A DNA stretch of 64,000 nucleotides from Nemertoderma westbladi (lineage: Eukaryota > Xenacoelomorpha > Nemertodermatida > Nemertodermatidae). Positions 20,271 to 32,700 of this stretch are shown here, one piece after another. Where the stretch lies: assembly GCA_032718475.1 (NCBI GenBank), contig JAUCBJ010006774.1:62001-126000 (forward strand), written 5' to 3'. The notes under the pieces were generated by a model. That model did not search any database, had not been told where the DNA came from, and worked only from the letters and a program-made list of their open reading frames with translations. A program made the position numbers and the translations under genes. Every line of letters starts with the position of its first letter. The first letter of the stretch is position 1.

Positions 20271-21930
20271 AGTGTAGCGTTGTAGCGTTACAGATATGGA
20301 CGTTTATGCTTTCTATATTGACTTTGTTAAACATAAATGCTTCCCAAATGAGATTGCCTTGTCCTTTGTATGTGATATTTGGCCTATATATGTTAGAAAC
20401 CCTGTAGATTCTAAATATATCAAAACTGTAAACCTACAGTTACTACTTCAGATTCTAGACGTAAATGTTACAGATGTGACATAAAAAATGAAAATTCCAT
20501 ACCCATTTTATGTCTCGATCTCAAATGGTTCAATATGAATATTATGGCCTGAAATATATCGGAAAAGAAAGCAAAACATCTAAGCTTCCCAACAATATAT
20601 AGGTTTCCTATATATTTGCCACTTGGGGTGATAAAATTTACAGTTGTTTGTGGTCTTGTCATGTAAGGGACAACTGATTTTCACGATATTTCAGTCTTTG
20701 ATGGGGCATATTTTTTGACTGCCTTAACAGATTTTCATAATTTTTTATGCGTAAGCTGCGCAAATAAATTAGCTACAGAATAATATATAACTTTATTACA
20801 TTCGAATAAATTAAAGCATTTAAAATTATATCTTAACTTCCGGACAAACCATTGGCCACTTTTAAGCTTATTGACCCCGGGGCGTTTATTCGGGGAAGGC
20901 GTTTATTCGGGAAGGCGTTTATACGGGGAGACGTTTCAGTTGCTAATTTAAAGGTAAATTAATTCGGGGGGGGGGGGGGTAATTTGTGTAAATGTGTAAA
21001 ATCATTCGAGATCGATAACACAACTATCGGTTTTGGTGCTTGTCTGATGGGACGAAAAATACAAGTAGCATAAAATTTCAAACGTCAAAAAATGTAATTC
21101 GGTTTAATAATACGATATTCTCGAGTGTCATATTCGTGAACAGCATCGCAGAAAACCCATAAATATCATAAAATCAGATTGATTTGGTAATGATTTTTGA
21201 TTATCAAATTTGTGCTACTTGTACAGTATTTTTCGTGCCACACATTGGCACATATCCAAAAATTATCTAATCAACAACGTACGATATATTTCAATGTCAT
21301 ACGGTACTGTATTCGTGATCATCGTCCCAAAAACCCATAAAGATCATAAAATCAGTTTTACTTCGTGATGGTTTTCATTGTCATATTTGCAGAACTTGGT
21401 TTTTCTCTTTCCCCAGGGTGCACGTTCAAAATTTATAAACGAATGTTATATTTTAGTTCTATATACGTGATCAGCAACCAAAAAACCACTATATACCGCA
21501 AATAAATTTGCTATTTTAGTGAGCCTTAAAAACTTTTGACAATTTTTGCATGAACAATACTCGAGATGGGTGCCAGAAAGGGACCACAGCACGAAAACTA
21601 ACATCAGTAGCAATATATTTGGCGTTTGCGCGGTGGGATAGCCCATTGAATTTTGGGAAAAGTCAGAAAATTTATGTTTCCAAACAAATCTGGCATAAAG
21701 ATACAGATGAATTACAAAAAAATATTTAAAATGACCCCCCCCCCCCCCCCGGGCCAAATACTGTAAGGTTAAGAATTAAAGTTAAGTAAAAGGAATCCGC
21801 GATCACCATTGTATTCTTTCAATTCTATCATTTGTATCAAATAAATTCGTCTGTCCCTTTATAAAAGATCTTCGTAAGCTTTGGCTTGGATGGTTAGCAG
21901 GACTTGGTAGCTAAATGCGACTGCATGCGC
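20271..21930. other. Spacer with homopolymer tracts, no gene seen
   Basis: Short frames (62 codons from 20296, 103 codons on the minus strand ending at 21446) have no recognisable domain. GGCGTTTATTCGGG-type repeats lie at 20877-20930, a G run near 20966-20978 and a C run near 21737-21750. Two similar passages near 21120-21190 and 21290-21370 (both with AACCCATAAA and ATCATAAAATCAG) look like a diverged duplication. Confidence 0.55.
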
Positions 21931-23325
21931 GAGTGGGGCCCCCCAAGTGTGCAGGCGGAGTGAGACGGCGTCTTCAATGCGCGAGTGGGGCCTCGCAAGT
22001 GTGCAGGCGGAGTGAGACGGCGTCTTCAATGCGCGAGTGGGGCCTCGCAAGTGTGCAGGCGGAGTGAGACGGCGTCTTCAATGCGCGAGTGGGGCCTCGC
22101 AAGTGTGCAGGCGGAGTGAGACGGCGTCTTCAATGCGCGAGTGGGGCCTCGCAAGTGTGCAGGCGGAGTGAGACGGCGTCTTCAATGCGCGAGTGGGGCC
22201 TCGCAAGTGTGCAGGCGGAGTGAGACGGCGTCTTCAATGCGCGAGTGGGGCCTCGCAAGTGTGCAGGCGGAGTGAGACGGCGTCTTCAATGCGCAGGCGC
22301 AGTGAGACGGCGTCTTCAATGCGCGAGTGGGGCCTCGCAAGTGTGCAGGCGGAGTGAGACGGCGTCTTCAATGCGCGAGTGGGGCCCTGCAAGTGTGCAG
22401 GCGGAGTGAGACGGCGTCTTCAATGCGCGAGTGGGGCCCCGCAAGTGTGCAGACGGAGTGAGACGGCGTCTTCAATGCGCGAGTGGGGCCCTGCAAGTGT
22501 GCAGGCGGAGTGAGACGGCGTCTTCAATGCGCGAGTGGGGCCCCGCAAGTGTGCAGACGGAGTGAGACGGCGTCTTCAATGCGCGAGTGGGGCCTCGCAA
22601 GTGTGCAGGCGGAGTGAGACGGCGTCTTCAATGCGCAGGCGCAGTGAGACGGCGTCTTCAATGCGCGAGTGGGGCCTCGCAAGTGTGCAGGCGGAGTGAG
22701 ACGGCGTCTTCAATGCGCGAGTGGGGACCCGCAAGTGTGCAGGCGGAGTGAGACGGCGTCTTCAATGCGCGAGTGGGGCCTAGCAAGTATGCAGATGGAG
22801 TGAGATGGCGTCTTCAATGCGCGAGTGGGGCCCCGCGAGTGTGCAGGCGGAGTGAGACGGCGTCTTCAATGCGCAGGCGCAGTGAGACGGCGTCTTCAAT
22901 GCGCAGGCGCAGTGAGACGGCGTCTTCAATGCGCAGGCGCAGTGAGACGGCGTCTTCAATGCGCGAGTGGGGCCCCGCAAGTGTGCAGACGGAGTGAGAC
23001 GGCGTCTTCAATGCGCGAGTGGGGCCCTGCAAGTGTGCAGGCGGAGTGAGACGGCGTCTTCAATGCGCGAGTGGGGCCCCGCAAGTGTGCAGACGGAGTG
23101 AGACGGCGTCTTCAATGCGCGAGTGGGGCCTCGCAAGTGTGCAGGCGGAGTGAGACGGCGTCTTCAATGCGCGAGTGGGGCCCCGCAAGTGTGCAGGCGG
23201 AGTGAAACCGCGTCTTCAATGCGCGAGTGGGGCCTCGCAAGTGTGCAGGCAGAGTGAGACGGCGTCTTCAATGCGCGAGTGGGGCCTCGCAAGTGTGCAG
23301 GCAGAGTGAGACGGCATCTTCAATC
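21931..23325. repeat. 52-bp GC-rich tandem array with 30-bp short units
   Basis: About 27 units of 52 bp (GCGCGAGTGGGGCCTCGCAA...GAGACGGCGTCTTCAAT). Five shorter 30-bp units near 22291, 22634 and 22872-22961 lack 22 bp of the middle, and three of these are consecutive. Variants GGCGGAG/GACGGAG and CCTCGC/CCCCGC/CCCTGC are interspersed. The unit contains GAGACGGCGTCTTC, a nearly palindromic core. The short ORFs across it are by-products. Confidence 0.97.
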
Positions 23326-23911
23326 AATCAAACTTATTTTATTATATTAATAATGTAATAATCAATACACCCGAAATGAATACACCTTAACATGAATAAT
23401 ATTGATTAATTTACAAGAAAAATATACGGTAAGATAAACAGAGATGAGATTTAAATTTCCCACCCAACCGGTAACTATTAGCAGCCAATGAACAGTGAGC
23501 TACAAGTTGCAGCTAATTTCCATCCCCACTGTCCAATAATATCCCAGCTCAACCTGATGTTGATATAACAGAATGCAGGGCTTATTGGTGGAGGTTCTGG
23601 CTCTGGTGCACTAGAAAAACCAATATCCTGCTAGTATTATATTTACAATTTATCATTTAACAAAAACAGCACATTTATATGTATTACTCTATTTTATTGT
23701 TTAAAAATATAAAATGTTGTTTTATACCACTGGCTTACCATAATATTGTTGTGTCAATCTTATCTTCTAAACCATGCGAACGCAGTGTAATATGTACCGT
23801 TTTTCTGTTTTTTTGTACTGGTACTTTTATTACAGTTAATTACAAATCATTATCATATAGGCTATAATATAATTATCATATCATTAGGCAACACTGATAA
23901 ACTCAAATACA
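23326..23911. other. Upstream region of the C2H2 gene
   Basis: AT-rich. A pyrimidine-rich tract ending in TTATTACAG at 23835 resembles a 3' splice site, so the C2H2 gene may have an untranslated first exon further upstream. No TATA box was identified. Confidence 0.4.
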
Positions 23912-26900
23912 ATGGAATCCCTAGATAATGGTATTATAGTCTGCCCAATATGTTCCCAAACAATAGAAAACTCTTCAGACTGCGTTGAACACATCAATAT
24001 GCAACATAATGGATTCAACTACTTCAAGGATTTCTTGTACAAAACAGGAATACTGCGAGCCAAAGATGATGGAATTTGCGAATGCGAAATTTGTCACATT
24101 GAATTTAAAATAAAACAAATTGGCGGCCAACTTCTTAATGAAATACAACTTATTCGACATTTTTTTGTTCAACATTTCAAGACATATGAATTGAACTGTA
24201 CCACTGAAGTTGATTCCAGCGCAAATAAATTCCCTAAGAGAAACGGTCTGCTTCGATTGAAAGAAACAACCTGTGATAACGCCGACTATAACATAGCTTA
24301 TGAAGGGGAGAGGAGCCATCATCGTGGTCACTCAACAAACGTTATTAGTCGAGGAGGAAACAATATGTGTAATATAAGGAAGTTGGGGGTATCAATAATT
24401 AAAAAGCCCGCACCCATTCTCATTAGGCCAAAGAAATCAGGAACCATTGTGTCTATGACAGCGCCACTTAGCGGTAATGTTCCCGGGAGTCCACTATTAA
24501 ATTGTGAACCTAAAGCAGAAACATATAGTGGTAATATTCCTAAGGGATCTTTACCAATAGCTGCTAATGGCAAGTCTAGTTCCAGAAGCATCTCCCACGC
24601 TGTCGCAATTAAACCAGTAAATGTTACCTCAGGTGATCAACTTATTCATTATTCTTCCGTGAATCGATGTCACTCAACTGTCACTCAGCTATCTGTATCA
24701 AACCCTGGCACATGTACCATCACAACTGTAGTACCATATAACCAAATTATACCAATACCCACCCCATCAGTAGTACCAGTTATCCAAACTATACCAATCC
24801 CTTATACCACCCCATCTAGACCTTTAGTACCAGTTAACCCAACTATACCAATCCCTTATACCACCCCATCTAGACCTGTAGTACCAGTTAACCCAACTAT
24901 ACCAATCCCTAGCACAATAGCATCTGTAACGTCTATAAAGCGATCATCTCATCACCTCAAAGTCCCATCCACAACTTTACCGAATATAAAACCAAAGCCA
25001 ATCAGGAACGACGGGAGACGACTGGGTCCCGCTCCAGTAAAACTAACTGACTCAACCGTAGATCAATTGAATAATTATTCATTAATTCCAGTAACATCTA
25101 TGTCACCCGTAATATTATCGAGACAAACATTGAAGACAAAGTTATCTGCAACAGTAAGTTTCCCACCATCTATACTGGGGAGAATAAATAATTCGTTAAG
25201 TGTCCCACCATCTATACTGGGGACAATAAATAATTCGTTAAGTGTCCCACCATCTATACTGGGGACAATAAATAATTCGTTAAGTGTCCCACCATCTATA
25301 CTGGGGACAATAAATAATTCGTTAAGTGTCCCACCATGTATACCAGGGACAATTAATTCTTTAAGTGTCCCACCATGTATACCAGGGACAATTAATTCTT
25401 TAAGTGTCCCACCATGTATACCAGGGACAATTAATTATTTAAATGTCCCACCATGTATACCAGGGACAATTAATTCGTTAAGTGTCCCACCATGTATACC
25501 AGAGACAATTAATTCGTTAAGTGTCCCACCATGTATACCAGGGACAATTAATTCGTTAAGTGTCCCACCATGTATACCAGGGACAATTAATTCGTTAAGT
25601 GTCCCACCATGTATACCAGGGACAATTGATTCGTTAAGTGTACCATTATCTGTAGCGGGGACAAATAATTCATTATCTGTAGCAGTGAATGCCCCACCAT
25701 CTGTAATTGAGACAAATAATTCCTTATCTACCAAACCACATGTCCCCCCACTCCCCTCATTTAAGTTACTCGCCCCTAAATATGTTTCACAACCACTAGA
25801 AACTCACCCAGAGCGCTCACAGGAACTACTACAACCTCGTGAAACTCATCCCCCAGAGCGCTCACAGAAACTACTACAACCTCGTGAAACTCATCCCCCA
25901 GAGCGCTCACAGAAACTACTACAACCTCGTGAAACTCATCCCCCAGAGCGCTCACAGAAACTACTACAACCTCGTGAAACTCATCCCCCAGAGCGCTCAC
26001 AGAAACGACTACAACCTCGTGAAACCCATCCCCCAGAGCGCTCACAGAAACGACTACAACCTCCTGAAACCCATCGCCCAGAGCGCTCACAGAAACTACT
26101 ACAACCTCGTGAAACTCATGCCCCAGGTCGATCACATAAACCAGAGAAATGTCTGAATATAAGTAATATTAAGTCTGCAACAAACTACTCTTCTACCAAG
26201 TTAGAAATAAAAACATCGACTTTGAAACCAAAGGCTAAAATTGATAAGTTAAAACGATTACAGCCGATATTGACTTTGGATAAAAGATTTTATATCAATG
26301 TAACTGGAGCGGATGAGAAAAGAAAAAACAATAAAGTAAAGAAAAAAATATTATTGAGGGAAATACGAAAAAAACAAAAACCTAATATATCAACTCCAAT
26401 GGTTAGTTCGCCGAGCGTCTCTACACCAGCAAATAGAAATGGATTACGTTCTGGTAATGAAACTTTTACCACCAAATGTGTACCCTTGGTCAGCCAACGG
26501 GTGGTCGGGATATCCCCGAGTTCTACCTTTTATAAACCAACGCAGTATCCCACAGTATATACTGCAAACGGAGTTAGGAAACCTCGATCTGGTATCGGTG
26601 TATCTAAGATTGGGATATCACGTAGAAATCAGTTTCATACGCGCAAAGAATCCCGGTACAGACGATTAGCTACAATCCTACGCTGTGGCCAACGCCTCAC
26701 TAAATCATATCGGATGATATCAAACATCGACTCCTGCGGTACAATACAGCCCCCATTCAGTCCCGCTATCCCAGACACCGCAGTCTCTACTAGAGCTAGA
26801 AATACACCGGAAATGGTCACCAGTGAACACTCTTATGCGAAGCAGCCCAAGTTAGCTATCGACAGACACTCGACACTGTTATCGCTCGATAGAAACGCGA

Positions 26901-27043
26901 CAATGGTTTCGGGTGAGAGACAACCGACACTGATTTCGGTAGACCGACACCATTCAGACGCTGGTATTCCCGAAGATAGTTATCTCATACAGTCACCCAG
27001 ACGGAGGAAACAACAGTTAACTTCTAGACTAGGACTGGGGTAA
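23912..27043 (+). CDS. C2H2 zinc-finger protein of unknown function with coding minisatellites
   Basis: Long intact 1043-aa frame with a good initiation context (ACAATGG). Two zinc-finger-like motifs lie at the N-terminus: CPIC-x12-H-x4-H (residues about 12-33) and CEIC-x21-H-x4-H (about 57-88, with an unusually long spacer). The rest is probably disordered and rich in Pro, Ser and Thr. It includes PIPYTTPSRP repeats (about 290-330), thirteen SVPPxIxGTIN repeats (about 415-580), about seven ETHPPERSQKLLQP repeats (about 630-740) and a basic patch KKKILLREIRKKQK (about 808-822) suited to nuclear or nucleic-acid contact. I do not recognise the family. Preservation of frame through three repeat blocks of 54, 42/39 and 45 bp argues for coding. 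It could be an orphan nuclear protein or a domesticated transposon protein. Confidence 0.7.
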   Translation: MESLDNGIIVCPICSQTIENSSDCVEHINMQHNGFNYFKDFLYKTGILRAKDDGICECEICHIEFKIKQIGGQLLNEIQLIRHFFVQHFKTYELNCTTEVDSSANKFPKRNGLLRLKETTCDNADYNIAYEGERSHHRGHSTNVISRGGNNMCNIRKLGVSIIKKPAPILIRPKKSGTIVSMTAPLSGNVPGSPLLNCEPKAETYSGNIPKGSLPIAANGKSSSRSISHAVAIKPVNVTSGDQLIHYSSVNRCHSTVTQLSVSNPGTCTITTVVPYNQIIPIPTPSVVPVIQTIPIPYTTPSRPLVPVNPTIPIPYTTPSRPVVPVNPTIPIPSTIASVTSIKRSSHHLKVPSTTLPNIKPKPIRNDGRRLGPAPVKLTDSTVDQLNNYSLIPVTSMSPVILSRQTLKTKLSATVSFPPSILGRINNSLSVPPSILGTINNSLSVPPSILGTINNSLSVPPSILGTINNSLSVPPCIPGTINSLSVPPCIPGTINSLSVPPCIPGTINYLNVPPCIPGTINSLSVPPCIPETINSLSVPPCIPGTINSLSVPPCIPGTINSLSVPPCIPGTIDSLSVPLSVAGTNNSLSVAVNAPPSVIETNNSLSTKPHVPPLPSFKLLAPKYVSQPLETHPERSQELLQPRETHPPERSQKLLQPRETHPPERSQKLLQPRETHPPERSQKLLQPRETHPPERSQKRLQPRETHPPERSQKRLQPPETHRPERSQKLLQPRETHAPGRSHKPEKCLNISNIKSATNYSSTKLEIKTSTLKPKAKIDKLKRLQPILTLDKRFYINVTGADEKRKNNKVKKKILLREIRKKQKPNISTPMVSSPSVSTPANRNGLRSGNETFTTKCVPLVSQRVVGISPSSTFYKPTQYPTVYTANGVRKPRSGIGVSKIGISRRNQFHTRKESRYRRLATILRCGQRLTKSYRMISNIDSCGTIQPPFSPAIPDTAVSTRARNTPEMVTSEHSYAKQPKLAIDRHSTLLSLDRNATMVSGERQPTLISVDRHHSDAGIPEDSYLIQSPRRRKQQLTSRLGLG
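25160..25640 (+). repeat. Coding minisatellite, 42-bp then 39-bp units
   Basis: Within the C2H2 gene, four 42-bp units (SVPPSILGTINNSL) are followed by about nine 39-bp units (SVPPCIPGTINSL). The change removes exactly one Asn codon and keeps frame. Confidence 0.95.
25795..26135 (+). repeat. Coding minisatellite, 45-bp units
   Basis: About seven units of 45 bp within the C2H2 gene encode RETHPPERSQKLLQP with small changes (KRL, PET, THRPE, THAPG). Frame is kept throughout. Confidence 0.95.
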
Positions 27044-27221
27044 CTAACCAACCGTGTCTCGCGTAACCTCAGCAACCGATTCTCTCCGGTAACCTTAGCA
27101 ACCATAACTCGGGGAACCTTATCAACCGTCTCTCACTAAATCATATTAAAAACCCTGCAATCCGTGTAATTTTTCCGTGGTGCGAATATTATTAATAATT
27201 TAAGTTATAGATTATAACAAT

Positions 27222-27227
27222 AATAAA
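27222..27227 (+). promoter_or_regulatory. Polyadenylation signal AATAAA for the C2H2 gene
   Basis: AATAAA about 180 bp downstream of the stop codon, in AT-rich 3' sequence. Confidence 0.45.
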
Positions 27228-29684
27228 GAATAATGTAATTAACTTTCGTAGCCGGAACAGGATACTTTAATCCACAAACATATTTATACATTTTATACAA
27301 ATTCTGTACAAATATTGACCAATGTTTTTTTCCTAAAAAAGGTAAATCCCCCCCCCCCCCCCCCCCCTAACCCTAATCCGACCGGGGGGGGGGGGTAAAT
27401 TTACCCCACCCTGTTTTTTTGTCATGCATCTCGAAAATTTGTACACCTGTTGCCTTGAAACTTTTTGACTTTTAATATTTTTCTATTTGCAACATTTCGT
27501 GAAAGTTTCGCGAATTTTAGGCACCTCAAAATTTTGGTCTCTCAAATTTTTAATTCGAGCGGAGGGGGGGGGGGGGGGGTGTAAATTTTACCTGTTTTCT
27601 GTTTGTGGTCATGTTTATTGCTTTTATCGAGTAAGGTTGATGCCTGTAGAGGTGAATAGTATCTCTAATAATCCCTTTGTATAATTTTTAAAGCACCCAA
27701 ATATTAAAAGTGCAAGTAAATAGCACTTTTCAAATTCTAAAGTCGAATTATCTCAATCACTTCTATATTTGGATATTTAGGTTTCCAAGGGTCCTGGTTC
27801 CGATCTCATTCATTATTTTCAATGATTATGATGATTTGTCGGTTTTTGGCCTTGAGGCTAACTGAAATTTTTCAAGTATGAAAAATGTACCCTTGAGAAA
27901 ATTAGAACGATACCGGTAAAACACAATTTTTCTTGGTTTTCGAATCGGATTTCGGTTTATTGTTTATTTTATATTAATTACATAAGAGAAAATATTGTTT
28001 GTTTAGGCCAACTTGTAATTTTCCTTTTTGATGTGCTGCCAAAAATTGGTATTGGATCAGTTTCATTGAAAATAATCACTGCCATCGGAATCAGAACTCT
28101 TGAGAACCTGTTCGCGCTTTTAGACCTTTAGCAGTTTAACCTGCCAAATTTAGGTGTCTTCTAGGTTATAAATCGACTTTAGCCTATAACAAGTATTTGA
28201 TACACATAAAGTTACATTAGCCGAAGCCAGCCTATGCGCGATCATTCACCCACGGTTAAGGGAGACTGGATTCGGATGCTCTGACCTTATTGCGGTGTAG
28301 ACCTACTGTACTATTCGATTGATCGTTAATATATAATCTCTGACAAATATTATTCACTTTCGGGAAATATTAACAGTTCCTTTAGGACGTGGCGCTCTAA
28401 GTATGTAAACAGAGTTATGACTTACACTAAACACAACGGGATGGCTAATGATTTACGTATAAAGCGCATTCTTTAGGAAATGCTTTGTTATCTATCACAC
28501 TCATGCACACTACCGCACACTGCTGCACACTGATCTGCCGTCCTTCACTAAATTTGATCATATATAAGGAGAACAGCAACTGACACATGTAGGGTCTATG
28601 AAATAGCATTCAATTCACTCCAAAACCACTATAATGTAAGTCGCAATTGCTATATGTAACCGGTCTCTCTAACCTTCAGTATATCAAGAAGATTGGGGTT
28701 TTATGATTATTTATCGATATTCTCCAAATATAACAACATTCCATCAACTGATAACAATTAATAACCGACAGTAAATAGCAGTAAAATAATGCGGTGTTTG
28801 TATGTGATCAGGTTTGACAATATGAGCAGTTTGTGATGTTTTGGTTGATAACAGTTATACGTTTCTATGATCAAAGCCGTTCTAATGTTTGGCTAAAGTC
28901 TGAAACACAGAATAATTCCACAGCCGATGTTCTGGGCTCAGGAAAAAAGGTAAACAAAGACCATAATGCATTGCGCGATTTCCCGGAGGCTTCTGTGCAA
29001 ATAAAATGAAAATCGCTCTGATTGGTCGAGTGAGTGAGCCTGAACAAAGAAAGCCAAAAGCTCCACATCGACATATCAGCTGATAGATGTCGTCATCTGA
29101 ACTACACTGTATTAAGAGTATTTTGGCGCATTGCGGCATAAAATGGCTTGTTATGTCCGCTAAAGTACACATACAGAAAAATGGCTTTTTATGTCCACTA
29201 AAACACCTACACAGTAAGAAAACGGCTTTTTATGTCCGCTAAAACACCTACAGAGTACTTTGCGGGGAAAATGACTAGCTAGATCCGCAAAAGCCTTTAC
29301 AGAACCTAAATAGAAACAAATTTGACTTATTCTCTAAGTATTTTTTTTTTAATTTGAAAATTTTACTAGTAAATTTCGTGTTTGGGTAATATTCGTTATG
29401 TTGCAAATATATAAAAATTATAGTTCAGAAAGTTTCGGCCAAATAGCTGCTCAGATTTCGAGATACTCAGCATTACATTTGGTGGGGTAAATTTAACCCC
29501 CCCCCCCCCCCACCGTACATTACCCCCCACGTAAATTAAAAAGCCCGGTTGAAATAGGGTTAATGCTCCTACTACTGTACTACGGTAAAATGTGTGTTTT
29601 CAATACCCGGGAACCAGAGACCTATCGAGAGACCAAAAAATAGCCCGGAGAATCCAGAGATCAGAGAACAGAGACAGGTTTCTG
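27228..29684. other. Spacer with C/G tracts and a degenerate 40-bp repeat
   Basis: No gene is seen. 27348-27395 holds about 20 C, a 16-nt loop and 12 G, a potential hairpin, followed by the palindrome GGGGTAAATTTACCCC (27392-27407). A further G run lies near 27567-27580 and a C run at about 29493-29505, next to a similar GGGGTAAATTTAAC. Degenerate repeats of about 38-41 bp (GGCTTTTTATGTCCGCTAAA) start at 29140, 29178 and 29219, with a looser copy at 29278. The 66- and 96-codon minus-strand frames near 28871-29172 have no support. Confidence 0.55.
28561..28641 (+). promoter_or_regulatory. Possible TATA promoter and short first exon
   Basis: TATATAAGG at 28561 is followed about 75 bp later by a strong splice-donor match GTAAGT (28636-28641). 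This could mark a short 5' exon of an unseen transcript. There is no other support. Confidence 0.2.
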
Positions 29685-29786
29685 TTACAACTCTAAGTTA
29701 CTATGGTTACTATGTGCTACAACTCCAAAACCTGAAGAAGCCAATTCGTCAAAGAGGTCGGCGAAATAAATGTTGAAAAGATATGC
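29685..29786 (-). pseudogene. Reverse transcriptase remnant, left side of the 42-bp array
   Basis: Read on the minus strand, the array runs directly into GGILSAYLFNIYFADLFDEL and then ASSGFGV, the segment that follows the RQGGxLSP block in LINE reverse transcriptases. The match ends after SGFGV, and a stop follows 13 codons later. No YADD box remains. It is continuous in frame with the adjacent satellite units. Confidence 0.75.
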
Positions 29787-32700
29787 TGAAAGGATGCCAC
29801 CATGTCTTATGCAGCACGTCAAGGAGGCTGAAAGGATGCCACCATGTCTTATGCAGCACGTCAAGGAGGCTGAAAGGATGCCACCATGTCTTATGCAGCA
29901 CGTCAAGGAGGCTGAAAGGATGCCACCATGTCTTATGCCGCACGTCAAGGAGGCTGAAAGGATGCCACCATGTCTTATGCAGCACGTCAAGGAGGCTGAA
30001 AGGATGCCACCATGTCTTATGCAGCACGTCAAGGAGGCTGAAAGGATGCCACCATGTCTTATGCCGCACGTCAAGGAGGCTGAAAGGATGCCACCATGTC
30101 TTATGCAGCACGTCAAGGAGGCTGAAAGGATGCCACCATGTCTTATGCAGCACGTCAAGGAGGCTGAAAGGATGCCACCATGTCTTATGCCGCACGTCAA
30201 GGAGGCTGAAAGGATGCCACCATGTCTTATGCAGCACGTCAAGGAGGCTGAAAGGATGCCACCATGTCTTATGCAGCACGTCAAGGAGGCTGAAAGGATG
30301 CCACCATGTCTTATGCAGCACGTCAAGGAGGCTGAAAGGATGCCACCATGTCTTATGCAGCACGTCAAGGAGGCTGAAAGGATGCCACCATGTCTTATGC
30401 AGCACGTCAAGGAGGCTGAAAGGATGCCACCATGTCTTATGCCGCACGTCAAGGAGGCTGAAAGGATGCCACCATGTCTTATGCAGCACGTCAAGGAGGC
30501 TGAAAGGATGCCACCATGTCTTATGCAGCACGTCAAGGAGGCTGAAAGGATGCCACCATGTCTTATGCAGCACGTCAAGGAGGCTGAAAGGATGCCACCA
30601 TGTCTTATGCAGCACGTCAAGGAGGCTGAAAGGATGCCACCATGTCTTATGCAGCACGTCAAGGAGGCTGAAAGGATGCCACCATGTCTTATGCAGCACG
30701 TCAAGGAGGCTGAAAGGATGCCACCATGTCTTATGCAGCACGTCAAGGAGGCTGAAAGGATGCCACCATGTCTTATGCAGCACGTCAAGGAGGCTGAAAG
30801 GATGCCACCATGTCTTATGCAGCACGTCAAGGAGGCTGAAAGGATGCCACCATGTCTTATGCAGCACGTCAAGGAGGCTGAAAGGATGCCACCATGTCTT
30901 ATGCCGCACGTCAAGGAGGCTGAAAGGATGCCACCATGTCTTATGCCGCACGTCAAGGAGGCTGAAAGGATGCCACCATGTCTTATGCAGCACGTCAAGG
31001 AGGCTGAAAGGATGCCACCATGTCTTATGCAGCACGTCAAGGAGGCTGAAAGGATGCCACCATGTCTTATGCCGCACGTCAAGGAGGCTGAAAGGATGCC
31101 ACCATGTCTTATGCAGCACGTCAAGGAGGCTGAAAGGATGCCACCATGTCTTATGCAGCACGTCAAGGAGGCTGAAAGGATGCCACCATGTCTTATGCAG
31201 CACGTCAAGGAGGCTGAAAGGATGCCACCATGTCTTATGCAGCACGTCAAGGAGGCTGAAAGGATGCCACCATGTCTTATGCAGCACGTCAAGGAGGCTG
31301 AAAGGATGCCACCATGTCTTATGCAGCACGTCAAGGAGGCTGAAAGGATGCCACCATGTCTTATGCAGCACGTCAAGGAGGCTGAAAGGATGCCACCATG
31401 TCTTATGCAGCACGTCAAGGAGGCTGAAAGGATGCCACCATGTCTTATGCAGCACGTCAAGGAGGCTGAAAGGATGCCACCATGTCTTATGCAGCACGTC
31501 AAGGAGGCTGAAAGGATGCCACCATGTCTTATGCAGCACGTCAAGGAGGCTGAAAGGATGCCACCATGTCTTATGCAGCACGTCAAGGAGGCTGAAAGGA
31601 TGCCACCATGTCTTATGCAGCACGTCAAGGAGGCTGAAAGGATGCCACCATGTCTTATGCAGCACGTCAAGGAGGCTGAAAGGATGCCACCATGTCTTAT
31701 GCAGCACGTCAAGGAGGCTGAAAGGATGCCACCATGTCTTATGCAGCACGTCAAGGAGGCTGAAAGGATGCCACCATGTCTTATGCAGCACGTCAAGGAG
31801 GCTGAAAGGATGCCACCATGTCTTATGCAGCACGTCAAGGAGGCTGAAAGGATGCCACCATGTCTTATGCAGCACGTCAAGGAGGCTGAAAGGATGCCAC
31901 CATGTCTTATGCCGCACGTCAAGGAGGCTGAAAGGATGCCACCATGTCTTATGCAGCACGTCAAGGAGGCTGAAAGGATGCCACCATGTCTTATGCAGCA
32001 CGTCAAGGAGGCTGAAAGGATGCCACCATGTCTTATGCAGCACGTCAAGGAGGCTGAAAGGATGCCACCATGTCTTATGCAGCACGTCAAGGAGGCTGAA
32101 AGGATGCCACCATGTCTTATGCCGCACGTCAAGGAGGCTGAAAGGATGCCACCATGTCTTATGCAGCACGTCAAGGAGGCTGAAAGGATGCCACCATGTC
32201 TTATGCAGCACGTCAAGGAGGCTGAAAGGATGCCACCATGTCTTATGCAGCACGTCAAGGAGGCTGAAAGGATGCCACCATGTCTTATGCAGCACGTCAA
32301 GGAGGCTGAAAGGATGCCACCATGTCTTATGCAGCACGTCAAGGAGGCTGAAAGGATGCCACCATGTCTTATGCAGCACGTCAAGGAGGCTGAAAGGATG
32401 CCACCATGTCTTATGCAGCACGTCAAGGAGGCTGAAAGGATGCCACCATGTCTTATGCAGCACGTCAAGGAGGCTGAAAGGATGCCACCATGTCTTATGC
32501 AGCACGTCAAGGAGGCTGAAAGGATGCCACCATGTCTTATGCAGCACGTCAAGGAGGCTGAAAGGATGCCACCATGTCTTATGCCGCACGTCAAGGAGGC
32601 TGAAAGGATGCCACCATGTCTTATGCAGCACGTCAAGGAGGCTGAAAGGATGCCACCATGTCTTATGCAGCACGTCAAGGAGGCTGAAAGGATGCCACCA

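Noticed and set aside
20296-20662. Two frames of 62-64 codons
   Set aside because: No recognisable domain, no splice or poly(A) context, and a length expected by chance.
25435-26156. Repeat-like frames of 99-119 codons on other strands within the C2H2 gene
   Set aside because: Shadows of the in-frame minisatellites.
28871-29172. Minus-strand frames of 66 and 96 codons
   Set aside because: They overlap each other in different frames, with no domain and no regulatory signals.
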